Origin: Legionella sheltonii
GTDB taxonomy: Bacteria; Pseudomonadota; Gammaproteobacteria; Legionellales; Legionellaceae
Direction of reading: 5' to 3'
DNA length: 46,649 bases
Assembly (NCBI RefSeq): GCF_026191355.1
Contig: NZ_JAPHOQ010000022.1
Location: forward strand, 1-46,649
Shown: piece by piece, positions 8,434 through 16,998 of the stretch
Layout of the letters: each line of letters starts with the position of its first letter
How positions within the stretch are numbered: position 1 is the stretch's first letter
Position numbers and translations under genes: made by a program
Notes under the pieces: model-generated
What the model saw: only the letters and a program-made list of their open reading frames with translations
What the model was told of the DNA's origin: nothing
Database searches by the model: none

Positions 8434-10125
8434 TTAGGCGGGTATTGTTATTGGAATCACCGAAAATAATTTATGTTGCTCGTAAAATTGCGATAAACTG
8501 CCCGCCATAGATTCTTGCAGTCTGTTATCAATACTTGGATATGAATTTAATTTGTTAATAATTAATTGAATTGCCAACTGAATCCAGTCTATGCCCAGTA
8601 ATTCTTTAGCCATCAATTCCTGATTAAAATGCCAAAAGTGAAGGCAGCAACTTGCTGCAAAAATCCAGCAATATTGCTCTGCTAAGCGAAATGCAGCCAA
8701 GCTGCGTGGGTCAAATTGTTTTTGCTCATGCAAAGAAACAATTTTGCGATCCAATCGAGTAAGCTCAGCACGAATTGCATGAATTAAGGGATTGATGTGT
8801 TCCGACTCTAATACGGATAAACCCGCTAAAATATCGTCTTCTGCATGCGTAAAAAGGCCTAGGCGATCTAGAGAAAACTCGGAGCAAACACAATTGAGAT
8901 TAAAAATAGACTCCAGTTGGGTTAACTGACTTGGAAGGCAACTTCCCCTCATCCTGGCCTGCGGTAATAAACTTCCTGCAATCACGGATAAATTAACCTG
9001 ACTACTCCCATCAAATAAACCAATTACTGCGATATCGCGTCTGATTTTCTGAAACATGGCCCACTCGGTTGTACGCAAATAAGCCCGAGCCCCCATTACT
9101 ATGCTACATTCTTCGACAATTTCTTCAGTTATTTTGGGAATGAGAAATTTAATAATAGCTGACCAAAAAGAGAGTTGTTGAGGCATTACCGAACTCGCAC
9201 GAGCCACAGCTAAAGCCGTGCAATCGGCGATGAGTAATTGCGTAAACTGTTCTCCTAGCCGTTGTTTTACCGCAGGAATTTCATATGCAGCCTTCCCATA
9301 TATTTGTCTTTGCTGGCTAAATGAAAGCGCCAAGCGTAACGCTGTATCTGCACCGCCAACAGAAAAAGAAGCACATAAAGTTCGTGAAACCTGCAATGTT
9401 TTATAGATAATTTCCAATCCGCGTTGTTTATCACCAACTAATGCATCTTGGGGCAAAAAAGCCTGTTCCAAAGAAAAACCACTAATATCCAACCCTCTCA
9501 CCCCATGTGTAGGGAGCTTAGGGGTTGGCATGAAACCGGATTGTAGTTTAGATTTATTCAGAAAAAAAACCGAGAAGCCTAAGGGCCCTCCCCGTTCATG
9601 AGTTCGACAAAGAAGGGTAATATTTTCTCCCTGAGTAGCAAAATTAATGCACCATTTTCTTCCGGATAATTCCCACCCATTCTGAGAAGGTTGGGCTACG
9701 ACTTCATTGGCCATGATATCAGAACCGTGTTCTTCCTCCGTCAACGCACATGCCGTAATTTCACCACGTCGAAAAGAGGCCGCCAGCTCTTTTTTCTGCT
9801 TTTCATTTCCTGCTATCCAAAGAGGTAAAGCACCTAGGAATGGCAATCCTAGGGCTATGCCTGTGGTTAAATCGCGTCTACATATGGATTTAACCAAAAA
9901 ATATCCCACATCTAGCGAATTAAACTTCCCCCCAAGATACTGAGGAATGAGATAATCCATAAAACCCCATTGCTGAATCCGCTTAATTTGCTTCCAGGCA
10001 AGCTGTTCTTGCTCATCGTAGTGCAAGCTTTCTTGAAAATTGATCGGGCTATCTTGTTGTTCAGGATTGCCTAAATAGGTCTCAAACGAATGAATTAATT
10101 GCAGTAAATCGTGGTAAGAAGACAT
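8434..10125 (-). CDS. acyl-CoA dehydrogenase family protein, extended, with Asp at the catalytic base
   Basis: This flavoprotein of the acyl-CoA/ACP dehydrogenase superfamily has the N-terminal helical domain, the middle beta-domain motif ACALTEEEHGSDI (about residues 131-143, the usual A-x-TEp-x-GSD), WCINFATQGE, and a C-terminal helical domain (SVGGADTALRLALSFSQQRQ). In the usual Y-E-G-T segment it reads GLFDGSSQVN, placing Asp372 where most family members have the catalytic Glu. At 563 residues it is about 180 longer than standard enzymes, with the extra helical part at the C-terminus. The ribosome site AAGGA is five bases before the ATG. It is second in the minus arm. It may desaturate an ACP- or CoA-bound acyl chain, or act as an altered or inactive homologue. 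Confidence 0.85.
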   Translation of the reverse strand: MSSYHDLLQLIHSFETYLGNPEQQDSPINFQESLHYDEQEQLAWKQIKRIQQWGFMDYLIPQYLGGKFNSLDVGYFLVKSICRRDLTTGIALGLPFLGALPLWIAGNEKQKKELAASFRRGEITACALTEEEHGSDIMANEVVAQPSQNGWELSGRKWCINFATQGENITLLCRTHERGGPLGFSVFFLNKSKLQSGFMPTPKLPTHGVRGLDISGFSLEQAFLPQDALVGDKQRGLEIIYKTLQVSRTLCASFSVGGADTALRLALSFSQQRQIYGKAAYEIPAVKQRLGEQFTQLLIADCTALAVARASSVMPQQLSFWSAIIKFLIPKITEEIVEECSIVMGARAYLRTTEWAMFQKIRRDIAVIGLFDGSSQVNLSVIAGSLLPQARMRGSCLPSQLTQLESIFNLNCVCSEFSLDRLGLFTHAEDDILAGLSVLESEHINPLIHAIRAELTRLDRKIVSLHEQKQFDPRSLAAFRLAEQYCWIFAASCCLHFWHFNQELMAKELLGIDWIQLAIQLIINKLNSYPSIDNRLQESMAGSLSQFYEQHKLFSVIPITIPA

Positions 10126-10156
10126 GATGATCCTTACTAAATTGTAGCGTGTGATA

Positions 10157-10280
10157 CCCTCACCCCTGCCCCTCTCTCGAAACGGGAGAGGGGATTTTCG
10201 TTCTTCCCTCGCCCCTGTGGGGGAGGAGAAAAGATTTCGTTCTTCCCTTCGCCCCCGCGGGGAGAAGGTGCCCTGAGGGG
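10157..10280. repeat. tandem GC-rich hairpin repeats between carboxyltransferase and dehydrogenase genes
   Basis: Most of the 195-bp gap is a run of GC-rich modules in an otherwise AT-rich region. The first is a hairpin, CCCCTCTC at 10169-10176 with GAGAGGGG at 10186-10193, followed by ATTTTC. Two imperfect copies of a TTTCGTTCTTCCCTCGCCCC-type unit follow, each ending in a C-rich/G-rich palindrome. This resembles the CCCTCACCCC-type dispersed repeats of many Gram-negative genomes. It may dampen or end transcription between the two genes. Confidence 0.6.
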
Positions 10281-10320
10281 TTCTACTTACCTATTCTTGC
10301 TCAAAAAAAGAGAGCGCTTT

Positions 10321-11739
10321 CTACACTATAGAATGTCGTGCAATGGGCAGATCATCCATCTTGCGATATAAGTATTCCAAATGTTGCGCCAAACGACCAC
10401 GTATTTGTTCGGCAGTAATGAGTTCATCAATCAAACCCGACACATAGGCATCCCTTAACGAGGGGTCGAGGTGCAGGGCATCCGTTTCACTCGATTGTAT
10501 TTCGGCAGAGACTTGTCCATCCGTGCTTTGCACTTTTTTTGTGGTCTCTTTACCCATAACACCAAGAGTAGCAGTTTCTAAAGCCAAGACGAGATCACCT
10601 TGTTGCGATGCGGTTTGCATCATGAGAAAAGCCGCTGCCCCATAGCATTTACGAACAATCACACTCATTCTAGGCACTCGAGTTTGCATGGCCGCACATA
10701 ATCTGGCCCCATGTTGCAATAAGCCCTTTTGCTCTTCCCGTTTTCCCGGCATAAAACCAGGAACATCAATTAAAGTCAGTATGGGAATTCGATAAGCATC
10801 GCATATCCGGATAAATTTAGCTGCTTTTTGCGCAGCATCAGAATCAATTGCACCACTAAAACGAATACTTTGATTAGCAACAATCCCTACCGCATACCCA
10901 TGGATACGTACAAAAGCACAAATCATGGCTTGTCCATAGGTGCTTTTGTATTGCCATACTTCTGAATTATCCACAATTGCCTGAACCAAATCGAGCATAT
11001 TAAACGGCACTCTGGGATCAGTTGGGACATTGGGCAAAGCATGCATGGGTTCCAGGACTGCATGCCTCGGCGGGCATTCTCCATTATGTGATGGAAAAAA
11101 GTGGAGCATTTTTTTTACCTGGTTTATTTGTGCGGTGATACTGTCATCAACAAAATCGGCAATCCCAGTAGTATTTGCATGCATTGCTGTACCACCCAGT
11201 TCCCCCATACTGACTTTTTCACCGATTGCTTGTTGAACTACCATAGGACTGGTAACCATTAAATAGCTACGATGCTTATTAAAAAAGAGCAAATCCATCA
11301 ACACAGCAGAATAAGCAGGTGCACCTAAAGTTGGAGCAACAAGCACTGCAAACTGTGGAACAATACCCGATAAATTAATATTGCGTGCAATAATTTGAGT
11401 GTATTCATCACCACTTAACAAATTCTCTTCCAAAGAAATACCAGGGGAAGCTAAAAAGGCGATGATAGGGATGCGTAAGTCTTTGGCTCTATCCATAAGG
11501 CGTAGAATCTTTTTTGCACCTTGGCTGGTAATATATCCTCGATTCACTGAATGATTATGAGCATATATTGCAACTGGTCTATGGTTTACTTTAGCTAAAC
11601 CGGTAATCACTTCAGCCCCAAATTGTATGTGGACTTGATCATTAGGGGCATAATCAGTAAGCAATGGAAGAAAACTATGCTCATCAATGAGACTTTCTAT
11701 CCATTTCATCGTGGTTTTATCAACAGACGATGAGGGCAT
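10321..11739 (-). CDS. acyl-CoA carboxyltransferase-like subunit (PccB/AccD5 family)
   Basis: The 472-residue protein contains both halves of the carboxyltransferase fold. The N-terminal half has GAEVITGLAKVNHRPVAIYA and APTLGAPAYSAVLMD. The C-terminal half has GAIDSDAAQKAAKFIRICDA followed by LIDVPGFMPG, the hallmark of propionyl/acetyl-CoA carboxylase beta chains and biotin-dependent decarboxylases. In the first oxyanion-hole region it reads ASPGISLEEN rather than the usual DSGGARIQEG. It is somewhat shorter than typical beta chains (about 510-540). No biotin carboxylase or biotin carrier gene lies in this window, so it must borrow one or act differently. It is first in the minus arm, divergent from the KAS III at 11855. 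Likely role: supply or consumption of a malonyl-type extender. Confidence 0.8.
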   Translation of the reverse strand: MPSSSVDKTTMKWIESLIDEHSFLPLLTDYAPNDQVHIQFGAEVITGLAKVNHRPVAIYAHNHSVNRGYITSQGAKKILRLMDRAKDLRIPIIAFLASPGISLEENLLSGDEYTQIIARNINLSGIVPQFAVLVAPTLGAPAYSAVLMDLLFFNKHRSYLMVTSPMVVQQAIGEKVSMGELGGTAMHANTTGIADFVDDSITAQINQVKKMLHFFPSHNGECPPRHAVLEPMHALPNVPTDPRVPFNMLDLVQAIVDNSEVWQYKSTYGQAMICAFVRIHGYAVGIVANQSIRFSGAIDSDAAQKAAKFIRICDAYRIPILTLIDVPGFMPGKREEQKGLLQHGARLCAAMQTRVPRMSVIVRKCYGAAAFLMMQTASQQGDLVLALETATLGVMGKETTKKVQSTDGQVSAEIQSSETDALHLDPSLRDAYVSGLIDELITAEQIRGRLAQHLEYLYRKMDDLPIARHSIV

Positions 11740-11819
11740 CTTTCACTCAGCATTAAGTTAAATTTGTGCAAAATAATACACTTCGTCATTAATAGGGTCA
11801 AATTATCTAAAAAAACGGT

Positions 11820-11825
11820 TATAAT
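11820..11825 (+). promoter_or_regulatory. candidate -10 element for the plus arm of the acyl locus
   Basis: A perfect TATAAT lies 29 bp before the ATG at 11855, in the 115-bp region separating the two divergent arms. No good -35 hexamer is at the expected distance, so activation by a regulator is possible. A sequence match only; not proof of a start site. Confidence 0.45.
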
Positions 11826-11854
11826 GACTCGCATTAAATTCTTACAGGTACTCT

Positions 11855-12904
11855 ATGGAAATTCTCTCCCCCAATATTCGTTTTGATATTAGTGCGGCAT
11901 CCCGTGTTCTTCCAAATTCTCTTCCAGTCACTAATCTGGATATTTTAAAAAACTTCCCAAGAACCTCCAGCCACTCATTATCTTTTTTAGAGAAATTTGC
12001 TGAAAAAATTGGGGAGGAGTTTGGTTTTTATTCTCGTTATTGGTGCCATAAGCCTTGGGAGTCTTTAGACAAATCCAGAACATTGACTTCTGAATCATTA
12101 GCCACTGAGGCAGTACAAAAACTGCTTGCACAGTTCACCCCGCCCAAAATAGATGCTTTTTTATTGGGGTCTACCACCAATAAACGATTTACGGGCTCAC
12201 AAGCTGCAGCTGTTCTCGGAAGCTTGGGAGTAGATGCCCCTGCTTATGATTTGAAAACGGGTTGTTCCACTTCCTTATCTACACTTCATCTTGCCTATGC
12301 GTTAATGGCTTTAGGGTATAGTAATATCTTGGTCAGTTGTGCTGAGACATTATCCAAAGTAATCGACCCTGAAAATGAAAAAACCTGGATAGGTTTGGCT
12401 GATGGTGCTGCCGCCTTGTTGATGGAAAAAAAGGAAACTGGTGCCTTCACCGTTGAAAAAACTTTTTTTTCTACGGAGGGAAAATACGTTGAAGCATTTA
12501 CTACTCAGGGTGTTTTTCCGCCCACCCAAGAACAGATTGATACCATAGGTTATCATTTAATTGGCGATGAATCCCTAATGAAAGAACTGGCCTATGTTAA
12601 GTACAAGCAGATGCTGGACCATTTACTCCCTACCAAAGAGGACAGAGAAGCCATCACCTGGATCATACCTCATCAAGTGAATCGTAAACTAATCACCCAC
12701 CTTCTTGAAGAAAATCAAATAATCAATAAATCCATAATTTGGGATTCCGATACGATTGGTAATCTTGGTGGTGCATCGGTTCTTTATTCTTTAGCAAGAG
12801 CGGTCGAGGAAAAGATTTTCGACCGCCCTGGAAAAATACTCATGATGAGTGTTGGAGGCGGACTCTCCTACGCAGCACAGGTTCTCCAATTTCATAAGCC
12901 ATGA
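11855..12904 (+). CDS. 3-oxoacyl-ACP synthase III-like condensing enzyme (first copy)
   Basis: This 349-residue thiolase-fold enzyme is of the FabH/KAS III type. The catalytic triad is intact: Cys137 in LKTGCSTSLS, His273 in IPHQVNRKL, Asn303 in DTIGNLGGAS. The Gly-rich C-terminal motif MSVGGGLSYAAQV is also present. The N-terminal 60 residues and the TGCST setting of the nucleophile differ from primary-metabolism FabH, which suggests a specialised starter or partner. KAS III enzymes join a CoA- or ACP-bound acyl group to malonyl-ACP, or act as acyl transferases in quinolone, pyrone and resorcinol pathways. It is first in the plus arm; its TGA overlaps an ATG at 12901. A perfect -10 box lies just upstream. 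Confidence 0.88.
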   Translation: MEILSPNIRFDISAASRVLPNSLPVTNLDILKNFPRTSSHSLSFLEKFAEKIGEEFGFYSRYWCHKPWESLDKSRTLTSESLATEAVQKLLAQFTPPKIDAFLLGSTTNKRFTGSQAAAVLGSLGVDAPAYDLKTGCSTSLSTLHLAYALMALGYSNILVSCAETLSKVIDPENEKTWIGLADGAAALLMEKKETGAFTVEKTFFSTEGKYVEAFTTQGVFPPTQEQIDTIGYHLIGDESLMKELAYVKYKQMLDHLLPTKEDREAITWIIPHQVNRKLITHLLEENQIINKSIIWDSDTIGNLGGASVLYSLARAVEEKIFDRPGKILMMSVGGGLSYAAQVLQFHKP

Positions 12905-12915
12905 GGTTTTCTGCG

Positions 12916-14661
12916 ATGAATAAAGAGATTTTTAATTGTATCTCACTAGCAGATGCAATTCAGTACCGAGCCCTTCATACTCCGGAAAAGGTGAGCTGTA
13001 CTTTTGTAAATAGAGATTTAGAAGAAAAAATAACTTATGCTGAGCTGGACGAACGTGCAAAAGCCATTGCCGCACGCTTACAAGCTCAAGGAGCAAAACC
13101 TGGGGACAGGATCTTATTATTATTTTCCCCTGGTTTGCCTCTGATTCAAGCTTTTTTTGGTTGTCTTTACGCAGGGTGTATTGCGGTACCCATTTATCCC
13201 CCTGCACAAGCAAAATTATTAGATAAGGCACATCGCATCATTCACAATGCAAAACCGGTATGTGTCATTATGACGGCAGATCATTTGGTAAAATTTGCCG
13301 CTCTGGATAAACAAGGAAAACCACATTTGGATGACGTTCCGTGTCTCGCCATAGACACCATAGAATCACAAATGAGTGTGCTGTGGCGACCACCGCTGAT
13401 TCGAAAACAGGATATTGCTTTTCTGCAGTACACCTCAGGCTCAACGATGCATCCTAAAGGAGTGATTATTACTCATGGCAATTTGTTGGATAATATTCAC
13501 AAAATTTACCATGCTTTTCAGTTAAACGAAGAAACCATTTCATTCAGCTGGCTCCCACCTCATCATGATATGGGATTAATAGGTTATATTTTGACTCCCC
13601 TTTATGCGGGTGTTTCAACTTATCTGATGTCCCCTTTTTCTTTTTTACAAAATCCGCTTTCCTGGTTACAAAACATTAGCAAGTACAGAGTAACCATTAG
13701 TGGCAGTCCTAATTTTGCTTACGATTATTGTGTGAAACGCATTAAAGAAGAAAAAAAAGAGGGTTTGGATTTAAGTTGCTGGACCATTGCCTCTAATGGT
13801 GCTGAACCGATTAGAAAAGAAACTTTAGAACACTTTTATCATGCCTTTAAAGATTATGGGTTTCGCAAAGAAACCTTCTACCCTTGTTATGGATTGGCTG
13901 AAGCAACTTTATTAGTCACAGGTCATGTCCCTGGTACACCCTATCGCACACTCACCTTAGCTAAAGAACAGTATCAGGATCATCGCGTCCATTTTGCTGA
14001 AGAAGCAAATCCACATAGCCACAGCCTAGTCAGTTGCGGCCAATTGCTGCAAACAGTCAAAATTGTTGATTCAGAAACACACACCCTCTGTGATAATGAT
14101 CAAATCGGGGAAATTTGGGTGCAAAGCGCCAGTGTTGCTCAAGGTTATTGGCAACAAGAAGAAGAAACACAGCACGCATTTCAAGGCAAAATTCATGATG
14201 ATCCCAGTAATCAAGTTTATTTAAGAACGGGTGATTTAGGTTTTGTACATGAAGAGGAACTTTATGTGACTGGCCGCATCAAAGATTTGATTATCCTCTA
14301 TGGAAAAAATCATTATCCACAAGACATAGAATACTCCATCTTACATGCGCCAGTGCACGAATCTCTGGGTAAATGTGCTGCTTTTGTCATACAAACCGGA
14401 CATGAATACGAACTTACCGTCATGTGTGAGATAAAAAATCGTTTTATGACACCAGAGGAACGAGAAACCTTGTTTCATAACATTTTTGAACTGGTTTATC
14501 AGACTCATCAACTTGAAATTCATAAGATTATTCTTATTCCACTTAAGGCAATGCCGCATACTACCAGCGGTAAAATTCGTCGAAATTTCTGTCGCAAACA
14601 CTTATTGGATAGTACACTGCCTATCATCTCTAGCTGGCGATTGAATAAGATTGAGGGTTAA
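12916..14661 (+). CDS. fatty acyl-AMP ligase (FAAL)
   Basis: This adenylate-forming enzyme activates fatty acids as acyl-AMP and loads an ACP rather than CoA. FAAL landmarks in order: FLQYTSGSTMHPKGVIITH (the P-loop, with Met-His where most have Gly plus another residue), SWLPPHHDMGLIGYIL, CYGLAEATLLVTG, LRTGDLGF, VTGRIKDLIILYGKNHYPQDIE, and TSGKIRR carrying the catalytic Lys. About 581 residues is typical for a stand-alone FAAL. I place the start at 12916 because GAGG lies nine bases upstream; an ATG at 12901 overlapping the previous stop has no ribosome site. Second in the plus arm. The ACP at 16013 is the likely acceptor. Confidence 0.9.
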   Translation: MNKEIFNCISLADAIQYRALHTPEKVSCTFVNRDLEEKITYAELDERAKAIAARLQAQGAKPGDRILLLFSPGLPLIQAFFGCLYAGCIAVPIYPPAQAKLLDKAHRIIHNAKPVCVIMTADHLVKFAALDKQGKPHLDDVPCLAIDTIESQMSVLWRPPLIRKQDIAFLQYTSGSTMHPKGVIITHGNLLDNIHKIYHAFQLNEETISFSWLPPHHDMGLIGYILTPLYAGVSTYLMSPFSFLQNPLSWLQNISKYRVTISGSPNFAYDYCVKRIKEEKKEGLDLSCWTIASNGAEPIRKETLEHFYHAFKDYGFRKETFYPCYGLAEATLLVTGHVPGTPYRTLTLAKEQYQDHRVHFAEEANPHSHSLVSCGQLLQTVKIVDSETHTLCDNDQIGEIWVQSASVAQGYWQQEEETQHAFQGKIHDDPSNQVYLRTGDLGFVHEEELYVTGRIKDLIILYGKNHYPQDIEYSILHAPVHESLGKCAAFVIQTGHEYELTVMCEIKNRFMTPEERETLFHNIFELVYQTHQLEIHKIILIPLKAMPHTTSGKIRRNFCRKHLLDSTLPIISSWRLNKIEG

Positions 14662-14664
14662 TAT

Positions 14665-16023
14665 ATGCAATTTTTGGCTCAAGATTCTCCAAATAAAGTT
14701 GCGCTAAGTTTTGAGAAGCACCGTTTAAGTTTTGCTGAGCTAGCAACAGCAATCAAAACAATGTCCTTGCAATTAGAGAAACTTCCACCAGGAATACTGA
14801 TTTTACAAGCAACGCCTCAACCCCTATTTGTGATTCAATTATTAGCTGCTTTAACTATCGGAAAACCCGTAGCACTTTTTCCCCCTCAAGAATTGGACTG
14901 GCAAAAACGGGCTATTTTAAGCACGAGCATGACTGTTAATGAACATGGTGAACTTATCGAAATATGCGAAAACAAGGGCATCACGCATCATCCCCAATTA
15001 GCCTTAGTACTCTTTACCTCAGGGAGTACAGGACAAATGAAAGCAGTACAACTTTCTCTAAAAAATATCAGCGCCAATTGTCGAGCAGTTATAAGCGCCC
15101 TTGAGTTTTCTCAAGTTGAGGATCAATTATTATTTTTACCTTTGTCCTATTCTTTTGGCTTGTTAGGCCAATTACTCCCAGGGTTAATTGCAGGCATAAC
15201 GACTAAACTGATCCCACAATTTACTGACATCAAAACTTTATTAGAAAGTGGCAAAGTGCCGCAAATGTGGAGCGGGGTCCCCTCTCATTGGGTTGCGATG
15301 AGTAAAATGGCTGCATTGTTTCCTGAAAGTGCTGCAAAAATAAAGGCGGTTGTCTCTGCAGGAGCCCCTTTGAGCATTTCATTACGGGACAACCTGGTGC
15401 ATACCTTTCCCAAAGCAATAATTTACAATAATTACGGGTTAACAGAAGCCTCGCCTCGCGTGCTCACTTATTCCAGCAAAGACCCTTCATTTCTTGAGGA
15501 TTTTGCCGGTTACCCCATTGGTGATTGGCAATTACGTTTGTCAGAAGACAATGAATTGCTCATTAAAGGCAGTCAATTGATGTTAGGGTATCTGGGGGGG
15601 GAGGAACAACAATCCCGTATCCAAGATGGCTGGTTTTTAACTGGCGATTTAGCCGAGCAATTACCTTCGGGTTTAATCGCAATTAAAGGACGCCGAGATC
15701 ACATTGTGAATATAGCAGGGGAGAAGGTCAATTTAATTGAGATAGAACATAAAATTTGTCAAATTAATGGGATTAAAGAAGTGATTGTCTTACCTTTGGC
15801 TGATGAATTGTATGGTATCCGCTTACTTGCCTGTATGGAACAAGGTTGTTTTGCCCCCAATATCACGGAGCAAATGCTTACCGAACAATTAAAACAACAA
15901 TTTTTACCCAGAAAGCTTCCAATTAGTGTGCGATTACTTGAAAAATTGCCGCGTAATCAACACGGAAAACTGGATAGAAAAAACCTACTTTTAAGTCAGA
16001 AGGATAAAATCCATGCTCACTGA
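14665..16023 (+). CDS. second AMP-dependent ligase (acyl-CoA synthetase-like)
   Basis: This 452-residue ANL-superfamily adenylating enzyme is distinct from its FAAL neighbour. It has the P-loop LFTSGSTGQMKAVQLS, YNNYGLTEASPRVL, WFLTGDLAEQ, IKGRRDHIVNIAGEKVN, and NQHGKLDRK with the C-terminal Lys. It is shorter than usual (most have 500-550), mainly at the N-terminus. GAGGG lies six bases before the ATG, just 3 bp after the FAAL stop. Its end overlaps the ACP gene by 11 bp, suggesting coupled translation and loading of that ACP. Its substrate may be a second acid, an aromatic acid or an amino acid. The binding-pocket residues cannot be assigned safely by eye. Confidence 0.85.
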   Translation: MQFLAQDSPNKVALSFEKHRLSFAELATAIKTMSLQLEKLPPGILILQATPQPLFVIQLLAALTIGKPVALFPPQELDWQKRAILSTSMTVNEHGELIEICENKGITHHPQLALVLFTSGSTGQMKAVQLSLKNISANCRAVISALEFSQVEDQLLFLPLSYSFGLLGQLLPGLIAGITTKLIPQFTDIKTLLESGKVPQMWSGVPSHWVAMSKMAALFPESAAKIKAVVSAGAPLSISLRDNLVHTFPKAIIYNNYGLTEASPRVLTYSSKDPSFLEDFAGYPIGDWQLRLSEDNELLIKGSQLMLGYLGGEEQQSRIQDGWFLTGDLAEQLPSGLIAIKGRRDHIVNIAGEKVNLIEIEHKICQINGIKEVIVLPLADELYGIRLLACMEQGCFAPNITEQMLTEQLKQQFLPRKLPISVRLLEKLPRNQHGKLDRKNLLLSQKDKIHAH

Positions 16024-16246
16024 ACGCATTCGCAATACTTTGGAAAAGATTGGGCTTACCCATCTTCCCCAAGATACATCCGCCTCATTGGAACAAGGCG
16101 GCCTGGATAGTTTAATGTTGGCCCTGCTTATTATCGAGTTGGAGCGTGAGTTTAAACTAAAAATCCCGGTTATGCCTTTAGTAAAAGAACATTATGTATC
16201 GATAGATAGTATTGAAAAACACTTAGTTGAATTGGGGGCACAATGA
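16013..16246 (+). CDS. acyl carrier protein (plus-arm locus)
   Basis: The 77-residue acidic helical protein has the carrier signature GGLDSLMLALLI. Ser33 is the expected site for a 4'-phosphopantetheine arm. The sequence is unlike primary AcpP (no DSLD run) and resembles carrier proteins of secondary pathways. Its start lies inside the 3' end of the ligase gene and its end overlaps the reductase gene by 4 bp (ATGA), so translation is tightly coupled. It is the likely common tether for acyl groups passed between the ligases, the KAS III enzymes and the SDR reductase. Confidence 0.88.
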   Translation: MLTERIRNTLEKIGLTHLPQDTSASLEQGGLDSLMLALLIIELEREFKLKIPVMPLVKEHYVSIDSIEKHLVELGAQ

Positions 16247-16998
16247 ATCTTTTGCTTACTGGAGGCTCCTCAGATATTGCCCTGGCTATAGCCAAAAGAA
16301 GGCTGCAATTAGGTGACCGCATCATCATTACTTGTTCCACTAAAGAAAGCCTGGATAGAACATTGGAACACTATAAACAGCACGAGATGCATGTAAGCGG
16401 CTTGGTATACAACTTTTCCAATCCGGAACGCAGTACAGAAGATCTGCAGCATCTGCTGCAAGAGCCTTTAGATGGTGTCATCCTGAATGCCTTTACACGG
16501 GTAAACCAACTCCGTAAATTACATGCTTTATCCTATCCTGCCTTACGTACTTATATTGATGATAATGTCCATGGCAATATCTGGTTGATTCATCAGTTAT
16601 TACCCGCATTTTTGGCCCATAAATTTGGTCGGTTGATTCTGATTTCCAGCCTTTCGGCAATTACAGGAACCAGTCGTTATGGCGCTTATTGTGCGACCAA
16701 AGCCGCATTAGAAGGATTGTTTTTAAACCTGGCCGTTGATTACAGCGCCAACAATATTTTATCCAACATCGTCCGTGTTGGTTTGATTAAGACATCCAGA
16801 ACCGAACAATTTTGGAAGCGACCTGCTTATCAAGAAAAAATGGCCCAAATTATTCCGCAAGGCATGATGGGAGAACCCGATCAAGTGGCAGAGGCGATGG
16901 ATCCCTTATTATCCAGCACCTCATTTATGACAGGCTCCGTGATTACAGTCAGCGGTGGTTTACCACTAATGCGTTCTGAAGGAATATTATCATCATGA
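16243..16998 (+). CDS. short-chain dehydrogenase/reductase (3-oxoacyl reductase-like)
   Basis: The 251-residue Rossmann-fold oxidoreductase has a nucleotide-binding start, LLLTGGSSDIALAIAKR, the catalytic Ser in LISSLSA, and YCATK with Tyr149 and Lys153 forming the Y-x-x-x-K pair. GSVITVSGGLP near the end is the usual C-terminal motif. The normal G-x-x-x-G-I-G is changed to GGSSDIA, as in some NADPH-dependent members. Both ends overlap neighbours by 4 bp. Likely reaction: reduction of the 3-keto group made by one of the KAS III enzymes. Oxidation of a hydroxyl cannot be excluded. Confidence 0.88.
   Translation: MNLLLTGGSSDIALAIAKRRLQLGDRIIITCSTKESLDRTLEHYKQHEMHVSGLVYNFSNPERSTEDLQHLLQEPLDGVILNAFTRVNQLRKLHALSYPALRTYIDDNVHGNIWLIHQLLPAFLAHKFGRLILISSLSAITGTSRYGAYCATKAALEGLFLNLAVDYSANNILSNIVRVGLIKTSRTEQFWKRPAYQEKMAQIIPQGMMGEPDQVAEAMDPLLSSTSFMTGSVITVSGGLPLMRSEGILSS

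Noticed and set aside
10157..10280. Possible CRISPR array, because of tandem repeats
   Set aside because: Units are imperfect, GC-rich hairpins without regular spacers, and no cas gene is near.
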